This document shows positions 1 to 6,277 of a stretch of DNA of 8,277 nucleotides, in pieces. The DNA is taken from contig JASUSX010000084.1 of assembly GCA_030445875.1 (NCBI GenBank), positions 1-8,277 on the forward strand. Reading direction: 5' to 3'. The position numbers and the translations under genes are program-made. This stretch comes from Clostridia bacterium. Lineage in GTDB: Bacteria > Bacillota > DSM-521 > Neomoorellales > Neomoorellaceae. Under the pieces are notes generated by a model. It was not told where the DNA came from, ran no database searches, and saw only the letters and a list, made by a program, of their open reading frames with translations. Each line of letters begins with the position of its first letter. Position 1 is the stretch's first letter.

Positions 1-290
1 GGCAGGATGATTACCGCCGCGGCCATAATGCTGGCAAAGGCGGAAAGGGAAGCAATGCGGGTAAAAGGCTTTAACTGCTCAAGATTGAAAAGGTAAACCG
101 AAGAAGAAACGATTAGCCCCCCGGCGGCAATCCCCACAAAGAAGGCAAAGGTGGCAATATACAATCCCCAACTAAAGGGATTGCGCATACCGGTCACAAT
201 CAGGCCGTTTTTAAGCTGGTAGCCCCAGGTAAATAAACTTACCAGCAAAAGAACCAGACCCAGGGCAAAAGCCACATTTAGTTTCCTCAC
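1..290 (-). CDS. NrfD/PsrC-type integral membrane subunit of the reductase (partial, N-terminus only)
   Basis: I translated this by hand from a GTG at 290-288; 96 complete codons are visible and the frame stays open to the window edge, so the C-terminal part is missing. It begins MRKLNVAFALGLVLLLVSLF, a first membrane helix at about residues 5-22, followed by a short polar loop. A second hydrophobic segment lies at about 43-67, with the NPFSWGLYIATFAFFVGIAAG stretch typical of NrfD/PsrC/DmsC-like quinone-interacting anchors. A third hydrophobic run starts near residue 82. An AGGAGG Shine-Dalgarno at 304-299 is 8 nt before the GTG, which fixes the start. It lies 77 bp after the ferredoxin gene on the same strand, so it is probably the last structural gene of a catalytic / Fe-S / anchor operon. 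By family role it would exchange electrons with menaquinone and hold the two exported subunits on the outer face of the membrane. A missing C-terminus prevents a firmer subfamily call. Confidence 0.85.
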   Translation of the reverse strand, partial: MRKLNVAFALGLVLLLVSLFTWGYQLKNGLIVTGMRNPFSWGLYIATFAFFVGIAAGGLIVSSSVYLFNLEQLKPFTRIASLSAFASIMAAAVIIL

Positions 291-298
291 AGGGTCTC

Positions 299-304
299 CC
301 TCCT
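299..304 (-). promoter_or_regulatory. Ribosome-binding site of the NrfD-like gene
   Basis: AGGAGG read on the minus strand, 8 nt before the GTG at 290. It supports a GTG start rather than any later ATG, of which the first in frame is about 36 codons in. Confidence 0.8.
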
Positions 305-367
305 AGAAAATGTCGCTGTCTGCCTTTATTTTCCCTCGCCCCCAAAACCCTTCAGGAGCGTCCTCCC

Positions 368-1054
368 TTACTTCCGCGGTCCTGCCGGCGGCAGGTAAAA
401 GACCTTGGGCCTGGTGCCCAGTTCTTCTTTTAGTCTTAAAGGCTGCCGCTCCCGCACCAGGCGGCTGACCTCGGAGTTCGGGTCGTCCAGGTCGCCAAAG
501 AAGCGCGCCCCGGCCGGGCAGGCCTGAACACAGATAGGTAATTCTCCTGTGTCGGTATATTGCACGCAGAAGGTGCATTTTTCCACAATTCCTTTGGGAC
601 GATCCGGCGTGTAAACCAGGCGGCCGTTCCGGTCACGATGCTCGAAAGGATAGCCGTAATCATATCCTGGCATATAACCCGCCTTCGCTTTGGCCTTTTG
701 CTGGTCCTCCCAGTTGAACTGGCGCACGCCGTAGGGACAGGCGGCCATGCAGTAGCGGCAACCGATACAGCGCTCGTAGTCAACCAGCACCCGTCCGCGG
801 TCGTCAGTATAGGTAGCTCCCACCGGGCAGACTTTCTCACAGGGGGCGTTCTCGCACATCTGGCAGGAGACGGGAAGAAAAGTCATCCCAACTCCCCCGT
901 TACCGCCCACCGGGAGCTGGTGTTCCTTGCTCCCCGGAGTAAAGACCCGGTTCCACCACATACCCGGCGGCTGGGAGTTGTGCCCTTTGCAAACCACCGC
1001 GCAAGTACGGCAGCCGATACAGCGCTCCAGGTCAATGACCATGCCCAGCCTCAT
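368..1054 (-). CDS. Four-cluster [4Fe-4S] ferredoxin subunit (DmsB/NrfC/PsrB type)
   Basis: This 228-residue protein carries 16 cysteines in four ferredoxin-like groups: C12-C15-C18-C22, C64-C67-C72-C76, C96-C99-C102-C106 and C160-C163-C175-C179. All four look complete, as in DmsB, NrfC and PsrB. NarH-type subunits of classical type II enzymes are longer and have one altered cluster. The motifs CPVGATY and CPYGVRQF follow the second and third groups, and RPKGIVEKCTFC opens the fourth. There is no signal peptide, so export would be by hitch-hiking with the Tat-targeted partner. The ATG overlaps the stop of the catalytic-subunit gene by 4 bp (ATGA), which implies translational coupling. Its expected job is to carry electrons between the membrane subunit and the molybdenum subunit. 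Family assignment is secure; the specific complex is not. Confidence 0.93.
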   Translation of the reverse strand: MRLGMVIDLERCIGCRTCAVVCKGHNSQPPGMWWNRVFTPGSKEHQLPVGGNGGVGMTFLPVSCQMCENAPCEKVCPVGATYTDDRGRVLVDYERCIGCRYCMAACPYGVRQFNWEDQQKAKAKAGYMPGYDYGYPFEHRDRNGRLVYTPDRPKGIVEKCTFCVQYTDTGELPICVQACPAGARFFGDLDDPNSEVSRLVRERQPLRLKEELGTRPKVFYLPPAGPRK

Positions 1055-3615
1055 CGCCCTTCACCAACCTTTCGGACATCACACAGGGTCTCGTTCCAGG
1101 CCGTGTTAGGAGCCCAGATGCCCGGAGTAAAGTAGACCTCGTGGGTGGGTTTGATAAAGGGATAGGTCAGGGAGTTGTAAAAATCCCCGTCGAGGTACCT
1201 GCTCCACCACCCCTGCTCAAAGACGACGACCTGCCGCCCCTGGCCCGGGTCCAGGGCGGTGTAGCCCCGTACCCGGCCGCGGTCATTGTAAACCTCCACC
1301 ATATCCCCTTCCTTAATTCCTTTGGCAGCGGCGTCCTCCGGGTTTAAGAAAACCCGGGGCCGGTAGTCCTGGAGTTCGTTCATCCAGATATTGTTGGAGT
1401 GGGTGGAATGGACCCGGTACAGGGAGTTACGGGTGATATAGGCGAACTGGTATTTACCCTTGACCTGGGGGTTCAGGGCGTACTCGCTTTCTTCAAAGGG
1501 TGGCTTATGGACTGGCAGGGTTTCGCCCAGCCGGATAAAGGTATCCTCTTCTTTGTAAAACTCGATGCGCCCGCTTTTGACAAACCTGGCCGTAGCCGCC
1601 AGGGCCGCCGGCCGGCTGATGGGGGGAAAGGGTTTTTTCAATTGCACCTGCTCGTAAAAGGGGATCTGCCGGTTACCCGGGGCTTCACTATGCACCCGCA
1701 CCGGTCCTTTTTTAAGCTGTTCCAGGGTGATTCCAGCCACCGGCGGCCCGCCTTTAGTAAGCAGCAACTCGATGGCTTTTTCGGCGGCCCGGTTCTCGTC
1801 CAGGCCGGGGAAGAAGTGCGCCTCGAACTCCGGATTCAGCCTCCGGGCGAGTTCCCGGGCCATCCACAGCTCGGAGTGGGACTCGTAAAGGGGTTTAATG
1901 GCCGGCTGCTGTAGCTGCATATAGGGGTGCAGAGGCGTAGTGACCAGCTCGGTCTTCTCGTACCAGGTGGCCGCCGGGAAGACGACGTCGCTGTAGCGGC
2001 AGCTGGTGGTCAGGGAGAAATCCAGGCCGACGATTAATTCCAATTCGTTCTTCAGGGCCATTTGCCGCAGGCGGTCGGCCATATTGTGCTGGTCCAGGGG
2101 GTTGCCCCAGCCGTAGATCAGGGCCTTGAGGCCGTTCCGGGGCCAGGGCGCTGTCATACTGGTAGTCGGGCCGTGGAGGATATAGAGCCACGGCACCCAG
2201 CGGGGGGCCTTGGGGAACCACCAGTCTTTGACGTCAAAGCGGATCTTGTACTGGCCGGCGTAGGTGGAGATCCCCACCCCCGGTTTACCGATATTGCCGG
2301 TTAAAACGGGCAGCAGGGCCAGGGCGCGGCCCTTCAGGTCGCCGTGGTACCACTGGTAGTTGCTGGCGCCGTAAATGACGTTCAAGGGCTTCGCTAGTGC
2401 CATCTCCCGGCCCAGGCGGACCACCGTCTCCGCGGGCACCCCTGTCTCCTGGGCCACATAGGCCGGGGTGTAGCGGCTCAGTTGCTCCTTGAGGAGCTGG
2501 AAGATGGGCTTGGCTGTAACCCTCTGCCCGTCCAGGAGTTCGACCATCACTTCCCCCTCCAGGAGGACGTCGGCGGGGAGGTCCAATTTTTCCGGGTGCA
2601 CGGCCAGGGGCCGGCCGTTATAGGCGACAAAGGCCTCCCGGTAGGCCGGCAAGCCCGCCGGCGGCTCCAGCCCCCGGACCTCCTGCGCCCGCAGGCGCTT
2701 ATGGGTATCCAGGCGCACCAGGAGGGGCAGGTCGGTAAAGGTCTTGATAAAATCAGCGTCATAGAGCTTCTCTTCGATGATTACCCGGGCAATACCTAAG
2801 GCCAGGGCAGCGTCGCTGCTCGGTTTCAGTTGCACCCACTCGTCGGCCTTGGCGGCCGTGGGCGAATAGTTGGGGTCAAAGACGACCACCCGGGCGCCAT
2901 TATTGCGGGCTTTGATCAGCAGATCAGCGTCAATCAGCCGGGTCACCAGGACGTTGGAGCCAAAAATGGCGATATAGCGGGAGTTGAGCCACTCCAGGGG
3001 TTCCAGTTCCTCCGACTGGACGCCGAAGGTCATGGGCCAGAACATGGGCAGGTCGCCGTTCTGGTCGTAAGGGTGGATCAGGCTCCACCCCGCCATAGTA
3101 GCCAGGGCAATCCAGGCCCCCTTCTGGACGTGGCCGGTGCCGCCCACCTGGAAGATAAAGCCGATGCTCTCGGGCCCATATTTGGCGGCGATTTCCTTCA
3201 GGCGGCCGGCGGTATAGTCCAGGGCCTCTTCCCAGGAAACCTCCTTGAATTCACCCTTACCCCGGTCCCCGGTCCTGAGTAAGGGTTTTTTAAGGCGATC
3301 GGGGCCGTAGATCAGGTTGGTGAAAGAGAGCCCCCGCAGGCATCCCCGGGGACCGTATTCGGGTTCCGGGTAGTCGTTGGACGGTAGAAGGGCCTTGATC
3401 TGCCCGTCCACCACCATGGCGCGGATGCCGCAAGCCAGGGTGCAGTTGGGCGAACAGGTGGTGCGGACGTATTGAACTTCTTTGTTCGCCCTCGTACCTG
3501 TAGCCCCGGCTTTCGGGATAAAATATCTCGTAGCCCCCGCCGTACCCGCCAGGGCGGCGGCGGCCGCCGAAGCCTTTAAAAACTGGCGCCGGGTGAGTTT
3601 AAGCTTCTGTTTCAT
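1051..3615 (-). CDS. Tat-exported molybdopterin oxidoreductase catalytic subunit, type II (NarG/SerA/PcrA-like) features
   Basis: The protein is 854 aa from the ATG at 3615. A twin-arginine signal (TRRQFLKAS, R9-R10, then an Ala-rich core to about residue 28) directs the folded, cofactor-loaded enzyme across the membrane. C54-x3-C58-x3-C62 and C92 would bind the proximal FeS cluster. Residues 183-190 (YDQNGDLP), followed by a WLNSRYIAIFGSN stretch, a TRLIDAD motif and a DPNYSPTA motif, line up by eye with the Mo region of NarG and SerA. By that alignment Asp188 is the likely Mo ligand. The molybdopterin-dinucleotide-binding domain is C-terminal, from about residue 735. The frame is open to 3750, but the upstream 45 residues are not protein-like and would bury the Tat signal. 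GAGGGGG lies 5 nt before the ATG; a stronger AAGGAGG is 14 nt away. It is first gene of a three-gene operon behind a sigma-54 promoter. The substrate is unknown: selenate, (per)chlorate, nitrate, DMSO and sulfur oxyanions are all open. Confidence 0.92.
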   Translation of the reverse strand: MKQKLKLTRRQFLKASAAAAALAGTAGATRYFIPKAGATGTRANKEVQYVRTTCSPNCTLACGIRAMVVDGQIKALLPSNDYPEPEYGPRGCLRGLSFTNLIYGPDRLKKPLLRTGDRGKGEFKEVSWEEALDYTAGRLKEIAAKYGPESIGFIFQVGGTGHVQKGAWIALATMAGWSLIHPYDQNGDLPMFWPMTFGVQSEELEPLEWLNSRYIAIFGSNVLVTRLIDADLLIKARNNGARVVVFDPNYSPTAAKADEWVQLKPSSDAALALGIARVIIEEKLYDADFIKTFTDLPLLVRLDTHKRLRAQEVRGLEPPAGLPAYREAFVAYNGRPLAVHPEKLDLPADVLLEGEVMVELLDGQRVTAKPIFQLLKEQLSRYTPAYVAQETGVPAETVVRLGREMALAKPLNVIYGASNYQWYHGDLKGRALALLPVLTGNIGKPGVGISTYAGQYKIRFDVKDWWFPKAPRWVPWLYILHGPTTSMTAPWPRNGLKALIYGWGNPLDQHNMADRLRQMALKNELELIVGLDFSLTTSCRYSDVVFPAATWYEKTELVTTPLHPYMQLQQPAIKPLYESHSELWMARELARRLNPEFEAHFFPGLDENRAAEKAIELLLTKGGPPVAGITLEQLKKGPVRVHSEAPGNRQIPFYEQVQLKKPFPPISRPAALAATARFVKSGRIEFYKEEDTFIRLGETLPVHKPPFEESEYALNPQVKGKYQFAYITRNSLYRVHSTHSNNIWMNELQDYRPRVFLNPEDAAAKGIKEGDMVEVYNDRGRVRGYTALDPGQGRQVVVFEQGWWSRYLDGDFYNSLTYPFIKPTHEVYFTPGIWAPNTAWNETLCDVRKVGEGR

Positions 3616-3686
3616 ATATACCCCCTCATCCTCCTTGTGATAGTAACCCGTGGAACAAGCCAGGATAAATCTAGTTAATTGGATAA

Positions 3687-3702
3687 TGCAAGATTTATGC
3701 CA
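3687..3702 (-). promoter_or_regulatory. Sigma-54 (-24/-12) promoter of the reductase operon
   Basis: The minus strand reads TGGCATAAATCTTGCA, preceded by C. Against the RpoN consensus YTGGCACG-N4-TTGCW the invariant GG and GC are both present with exactly 10 nt between them, and TTGCA is perfect. Only the less conserved CG after TGGCA differs (TA). The predicted start site is an A near 3676, giving a leader of about 60 nt before the ATG at 3615. A gene for a GAFTGA-containing sigma-54 activator lies in the same window, which makes a chance match less likely. No convincing sigma-70 promoter was seen in the same stretch. Confidence 0.8.
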
Positions 3703-3708
3703 GCCTAT

Positions 3709-3742
3709 AAAAAAATCCCGGGGCTTGTCCGGCCGGGATTTT
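3709..3742 (-). terminator. Intrinsic terminator between the upstream sites and the sigma-54 promoter
   Basis: A perfect 10-bp stem pairs 3712-3721 with 3733-3742 around an 11-nt loop. On the minus strand it is followed by an unbroken run of seven T (3715-3709), partly shared with the stem. It would stop readthrough from the nitrate-reductase-like gene and ends only 6 bp before the -24 element, insulating the reductase operon. The AAAA/TTTT ends of the stem would let it work weakly on the plus strand as well. Confidence 0.75.
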
Positions 3743-3766
3743 GGGTCCACCTGTTTTAACCATGTC

Positions 3767-3780
3767 TCTAAAATTTTATA
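3767..3780. promoter_or_regulatory. Palindromic upstream site 1 (candidate activator-binding site)
   Basis: TCTAAAATTTTATA is a 14-bp dyad with one mismatched pair. Its centre is about 98 bp upstream of the predicted sigma-54 start site, in the usual range for enhancer-binding proteins. A closely similar dyad follows 21 bp away. It lies outside any gene. That the PAS/AAA+/Fis protein encoded at 6326-8023 binds here is inference from proximity. Confidence 0.55.
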
Positions 3781-3787
3781 ATGTCTC

Positions 3788-3801
3788 TCTAAGATTTTAG
3801 A
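3788..3801. promoter_or_regulatory. Palindromic upstream site 2 (candidate activator-binding site)
   Basis: TCTAAGATTTTAGA is a 14-bp dyad with a single G/T mismatched pair. Its centre is 21 bp from that of site 1, two helical turns, so two dimers would sit on the same face of the DNA. Both sites are preceded by ATGTCTCT (3762-3769 and 3781-3788). Its centre is about 119 bp upstream of the predicted start site. Confidence 0.55.
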
Positions 3802-3819
3802 ATATCCCTCTTTCCTCCG

Positions 3820-3856
3820 AAATGAGATGTGTGAGGTGGGAGGTGAGAGGTGGGAG
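3820..3856 (+). repeat. Heptad tandem repeat, copy A
   Basis: Four tandem 7-mers, GTGTGAG GTGGGAG GTGAGAG GTGGGAG (3829-3856), are preceded by the degenerate unit ATGAGAT (3822-3828). The stretch 3820-3855 matches 6278-6313 at 33 of 36 positions. The two copies flank the nitrate-reductase-like gene as direct repeats. It is non-coding intergenic sequence, reminiscent of the short tandemly repeated heptanucleotides found between genes in several bacteria. Confidence 0.85.
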
Positions 3857-3863
3857 GCTTGGC

Positions 3864-3884
3864 GAAACTGGCTGCGCCAGTTTC
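3864..3884. other. Perfect stem-loop GAAACTGGC / GCCAGTTTC
   Basis: A perfect 9-bp inverted repeat has a 3-nt loop (TGC). It has no T-run on either side, so it is not a standard intrinsic terminator. It starts 3 nt after the stop of the 17-codon candidate ORF and lies next to heptad copy A. It could be an RNA stabiliser of the upstream transcript, part of a dispersed intergenic element, or a protein-binding site. Confidence 0.6.
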
Positions 3885-3887
3885 AGA

Positions 3888-3941
3888 TTAAAGCTTACCA
3901 ACTCCCATTTGTCCCGTTCGCTGGCGGCGGTATGCCGTCAT
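3888..3941 (-). CDS. Candidate 17-aa small ORF, unproven
   Basis: ATG at 3941 reads MTAYRRQRTGQMGVGKL and stops with TAA at 3890-3888. A good GGAGGA (3954-3949) lies 7 nt before the ATG, the best ribosome-binding site in this gap. The peptide is basic and unlike anything I recognise. A perfect stem-loop follows the stop after 3 nt. It could be a real micro-protein, the remnant of a decayed gene, or chance in GC-rich DNA. Nothing ties it to the neighbouring reductases. Confidence 0.2.
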   Translation of the reverse strand: MTAYRRQRTGQMGVGKL

Positions 3942-4025
3942 GAGGGGCTCCTCCGAAAATAGACTTCTCCCCAAAATGGTTACAACTTACAGCAACTGCT
4001 GCGGGGCTGGCGGTACAGGTCTCCA

Positions 4026-4049
4026 GGCTCCCCGGCCTATCCCGGAGCC
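4026..4049 (-). other. GC-rich stem-loop just after the nitrate-reductase-like gene
   Basis: GGCTCC (4026-4031) pairs with GGAGCC (4044-4049), and a CCGG pairing inside the loop could lengthen it. It begins 9 nt beyond the stop of the preceding gene. No U-tract follows, so it is more likely a 3'-end stabiliser or Rho-associated structure than an intrinsic terminator. The rest of 3955-4057 shows no gene or recognisable motif. Confidence 0.35.
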
Positions 4050-4057
4050 CTTGCCAC

Positions 4058-6265
4058 TCAATCTCCGTTTGCCGCCAACTTCTCAAGGCGGCATACCCCG
4101 GCCTTGGCCAGGGGTTGGCCGGAGAGGTGGTCGACGTTACGGCCGGTGAGGTGGTTGGCTGCCTGCTGCCGGCTTTCCTCGCCGGGATCCAGGTCGCCAA
4201 AGTGGAAGGGGATAAAGACCTCCCCCGGCGCTACTACCTCTGTAAGTCTGGCCGGCACCTCAATCCAGCCATGGCGGGTCACTACCCGGACTACTTCACC
4301 TTCCGCTACCTGCAGCCGGGCCGCATCGGCAAGATTAATCTCCACATAGGCCCCCGCTACCAGGGCCTGGAGTTCCGGTATACGCTTAGTCCTGGTCCGG
4401 GTATGGTAATGTTCGATAATCCGCCCGGTATTGAGCCAGAACGGAAATTCTCCGTCTGGTACTTCCGGCGGCGGTGCATAAGGAACAGCCCAGAGGCGCG
4501 CCCTGCCCTCCGGGTGATTAAACTCGCCGTAGCCCTGGGCCTCTTCCGCCCGGGTGGGAAAAACACCGACGGTATAGAGCCGCGGCGTTCCCCGGCTTCC
4601 TGACGAACAGGGCCACTGGACGCCTCCCCGGCGTTCCAACAGGGCGTAATCTACCCCCGTGATGTCGTTGGGACGGCCGCGGGTAAGTTCTTTTAACTCG
4701 GCGAAAACCGCCGCCGGCCCCGACCAGGCCATAAATTCCCCGGCACCCAGGTGCCGGGCTACCTGGCTGACGATACTCAGGTCATCCCGGGCCTCCCCCG
4801 GCGGGGCTACGGCCCGGCGGACCAGGTTGAGGCGCCGCTCGGAGTTGGTAATCACCCCCGTCTTCTCGCCCCAGCCGGCGCCGGGGAGGAAAAGATCGGC
4901 AAAGGCCGCCGTCTCCATGGGGTAAAAGATGTCCTGGACAATAAGAAAGACCTTCTCCAGCTGGCGGCGGGTGAACCCCTGATCAGGCAGGGAAACGGCC
5001 GGGTTGGTGCCAATTACCCACAGGACCTTCAGCCTGCCGGCGTTGATTAAGGAGAGCATTTCGTTGATGTTATTAACCCGGCGGGGCAAACGCTCTTCAG
5101 GGATACCCCAGTAAGCAGCCACCTGGCGGCGATGTTCGGGGTTCTCCGGGTTACGGAAGCCGGGCAGGCTGCTGCCACCGCCAATCTCCCGCATACTAAG
5201 GGCCGAAGCCTGGCCGGTGAGGGAGAAGGGAGCCGCCCCGGACCGGCCGATTTTCCCGGTAATCAGGTGCAGGGAGTTAATCAAGGTCACGGTGTCCACA
5301 GCACCGCAGCTCTGGTTAACCCCCTGACAGAAAACGGTGACCGCGTCCGGGGAGCGGCCGAAGAGGCGGGCGGCAGCCACAATGGTCGCCGCCGGCACGC
5401 CGGTAAGTTGCGCTACCCGTTCCGGGGGAAAGGCAGCCGCCGCCCCGGCGAGTTCGTCGAAACCCGTCGTCGCCCGCCGGATAAAATCCCGGTCCAGGAG
5501 CTCTTCTTTAATGAGGACATTAATTAAACCATATAACAGGGGAATATTGCTGCCACAGCGCAGCCGCAAGTGCAGGTCGGCCACCCGGGCCGGCAGGGTC
5601 AAGCGTGGGTCGGCCACCATTATCTGCGCCCCATTGAGTTTCCGGTTGCGTAAAATCCGCTGCCAGAGCTGAGGGTGCATCTCCGCCGGGTTGGCGCCAA
5701 AGATAAAGATGAGGCTGCTCACATCTAGGTCTTCGTAGCACGCCGGCGGGGCGTCCACGCCAAAGGAGCGGATATAGCCGCTTACCGTAGAGGCCATGCA
5801 GAGCCGGGTATTGGCATCAATATTGGGCGTTCCCAGGACGCCTTTGGCCAGCTTGTGGATGGCATAATACTCTTCCAGGGTGAGCTGGCCGCCGTGGTAG
5901 ATGCCCACGGCTTCCGGTCCCCCGGACGCCAGGGCTTCCTGGATACGACGGGCCACCTCGTCCAGGGCTTCGGCCCAGGTAACAGGCTCCATCCCCCGGC
6001 CGTGGCGGCGCAAGGGTACCATTGCCCGCTCCGGGTGGTGCAGGGTTTTCCACTCATATAAGCCCTTGAGGCAAAGATGGCCTTGATTAACCGGCGCGGC
6101 GGCGTCAGGCTTTACGGCCACGGCGCGGCCGTCTTTCACCCCGAGGTACAGGCCGCAACCGGTACCGCAATAACCGCAGGTGGTAGCCACCCAGCGGTCC
6201 ACGGCTGCTCCCCCCTGGTCCCGGAAAAGATTGATTATGCCCTGTTGTAACTCTGCTGGTGCCAT
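4058..6265 (-). CDS. narB: Cytoplasmic molybdopterin nitrate reductase, NarB/NasA-like catalytic subunit
   Basis: The protein has 735 aa and no signal peptide, so it acts in the cytoplasm. C30-x2-C33-x3-C37-x27-C65 is the N-terminal [4Fe-4S] site. NTRLCMAS (residues 152-159) supplies Cys156 (codon TGC, not selenocysteine) as the probable Mo ligand. It is followed by SGYIRSFGVDAPP and GANPAEMHP (190-198), the pattern of ferredoxin- or NADH-linked assimilatory nitrate reductases. Further family marks are APFSLTGQ (345-352), IGTNPAVSLPD (418-428) and WGEKTGVITNSERR (465-478). The C-terminal dinucleotide-binding domain includes a near-end AANHLT and SGQP. Formate dehydrogenase is less likely because the Cys-His active-site pair is absent. 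No ferredoxin, flavoprotein or nitrite reductase gene is adjacent. The ATG has only a weak GGGGGAA signal 4 nt upstream. It follows the activator gene by 60 bp, so co-transcription is possible. The symbol denotes the clade; the substrate is not proven. Confidence 0.82.
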   Translation of the reverse strand: MAPAELQQGIINLFRDQGGAAVDRWVATTCGYCGTGCGLYLGVKDGRAVAVKPDAAAPVNQGHLCLKGLYEWKTLHHPERAMVPLRRHGRGMEPVTWAEALDEVARRIQEALASGGPEAVGIYHGGQLTLEEYYAIHKLAKGVLGTPNIDANTRLCMASTVSGYIRSFGVDAPPACYEDLDVSSLIFIFGANPAEMHPQLWQRILRNRKLNGAQIMVADPRLTLPARVADLHLRLRCGSNIPLLYGLINVLIKEELLDRDFIRRATTGFDELAGAAAAFPPERVAQLTGVPAATIVAAARLFGRSPDAVTVFCQGVNQSCGAVDTVTLINSLHLITGKIGRSGAAPFSLTGQASALSMREIGGGSSLPGFRNPENPEHRRQVAAYWGIPEERLPRRVNNINEMLSLINAGRLKVLWVIGTNPAVSLPDQGFTRRQLEKVFLIVQDIFYPMETAAFADLFLPGAGWGEKTGVITNSERRLNLVRRAVAPPGEARDDLSIVSQVARHLGAGEFMAWSGPAAVFAELKELTRGRPNDITGVDYALLERRGGVQWPCSSGSRGTPRLYTVGVFPTRAEEAQGYGEFNHPEGRARLWAVPYAPPPEVPDGEFPFWLNTGRIIEHYHTRTRTKRIPELQALVAGAYVEINLADAARLQVAEGEVVRVVTRHGWIEVPARLTEVVAPGEVFIPFHFGDLDPGEESRQQAANHLTGRNVDHLSGQPLAKAGVCRLEKLAANGD

Positions 6266-6277
6266 CAGCGTTCCCCC

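Noticed and set aside
560..1135. 191-codon open frame on the plus strand
   Set aside because: It is antisense to the ferredoxin gene, has no recognisable domain, and is explained by GC-rich codon use on the other strand.
3616..3750. N-terminal extension of the catalytic subunit to the ATG at 3750
   Set aside because: The 45 extra residues overlap the terminator, the sigma-54 promoter and the predicted start site, have no ribosome-binding site, and would bury the Tat signal that starts at 3615.
3820..3856. CRISPR array
   Set aside because: The units are 7 bp with no spacers.
3955..4057. Molybdenum-cofactor or cobalamin riboswitch
   Set aside because: The region is GC-rich and can form a hairpin, but I could not find the conserved core of either class, and it lies after a gene with no coding start nearby.
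3895..4200. 101-codon minus-strand frame running past the end of the nitrate-reductase-like gene
   Set aside because: Nearly half lies out of frame inside the reductase gene, and the rest has no domain-like composition and no start signal of its own.
4115..4603. 162-codon plus-strand frame, and similar plus-strand frames throughout the reductase genes
   Set aside because: They are antisense shadows of well-supported genes, with no family features or convincing ribosome-binding sites.
4058..6265. Formate dehydrogenase or selenoprotein identity for the 735-aa protein
   Set aside because: The Mo-ligand codon is TGC within NTRLCMAS, with no following His, and surrounding motifs follow the nitrate reductase clade.
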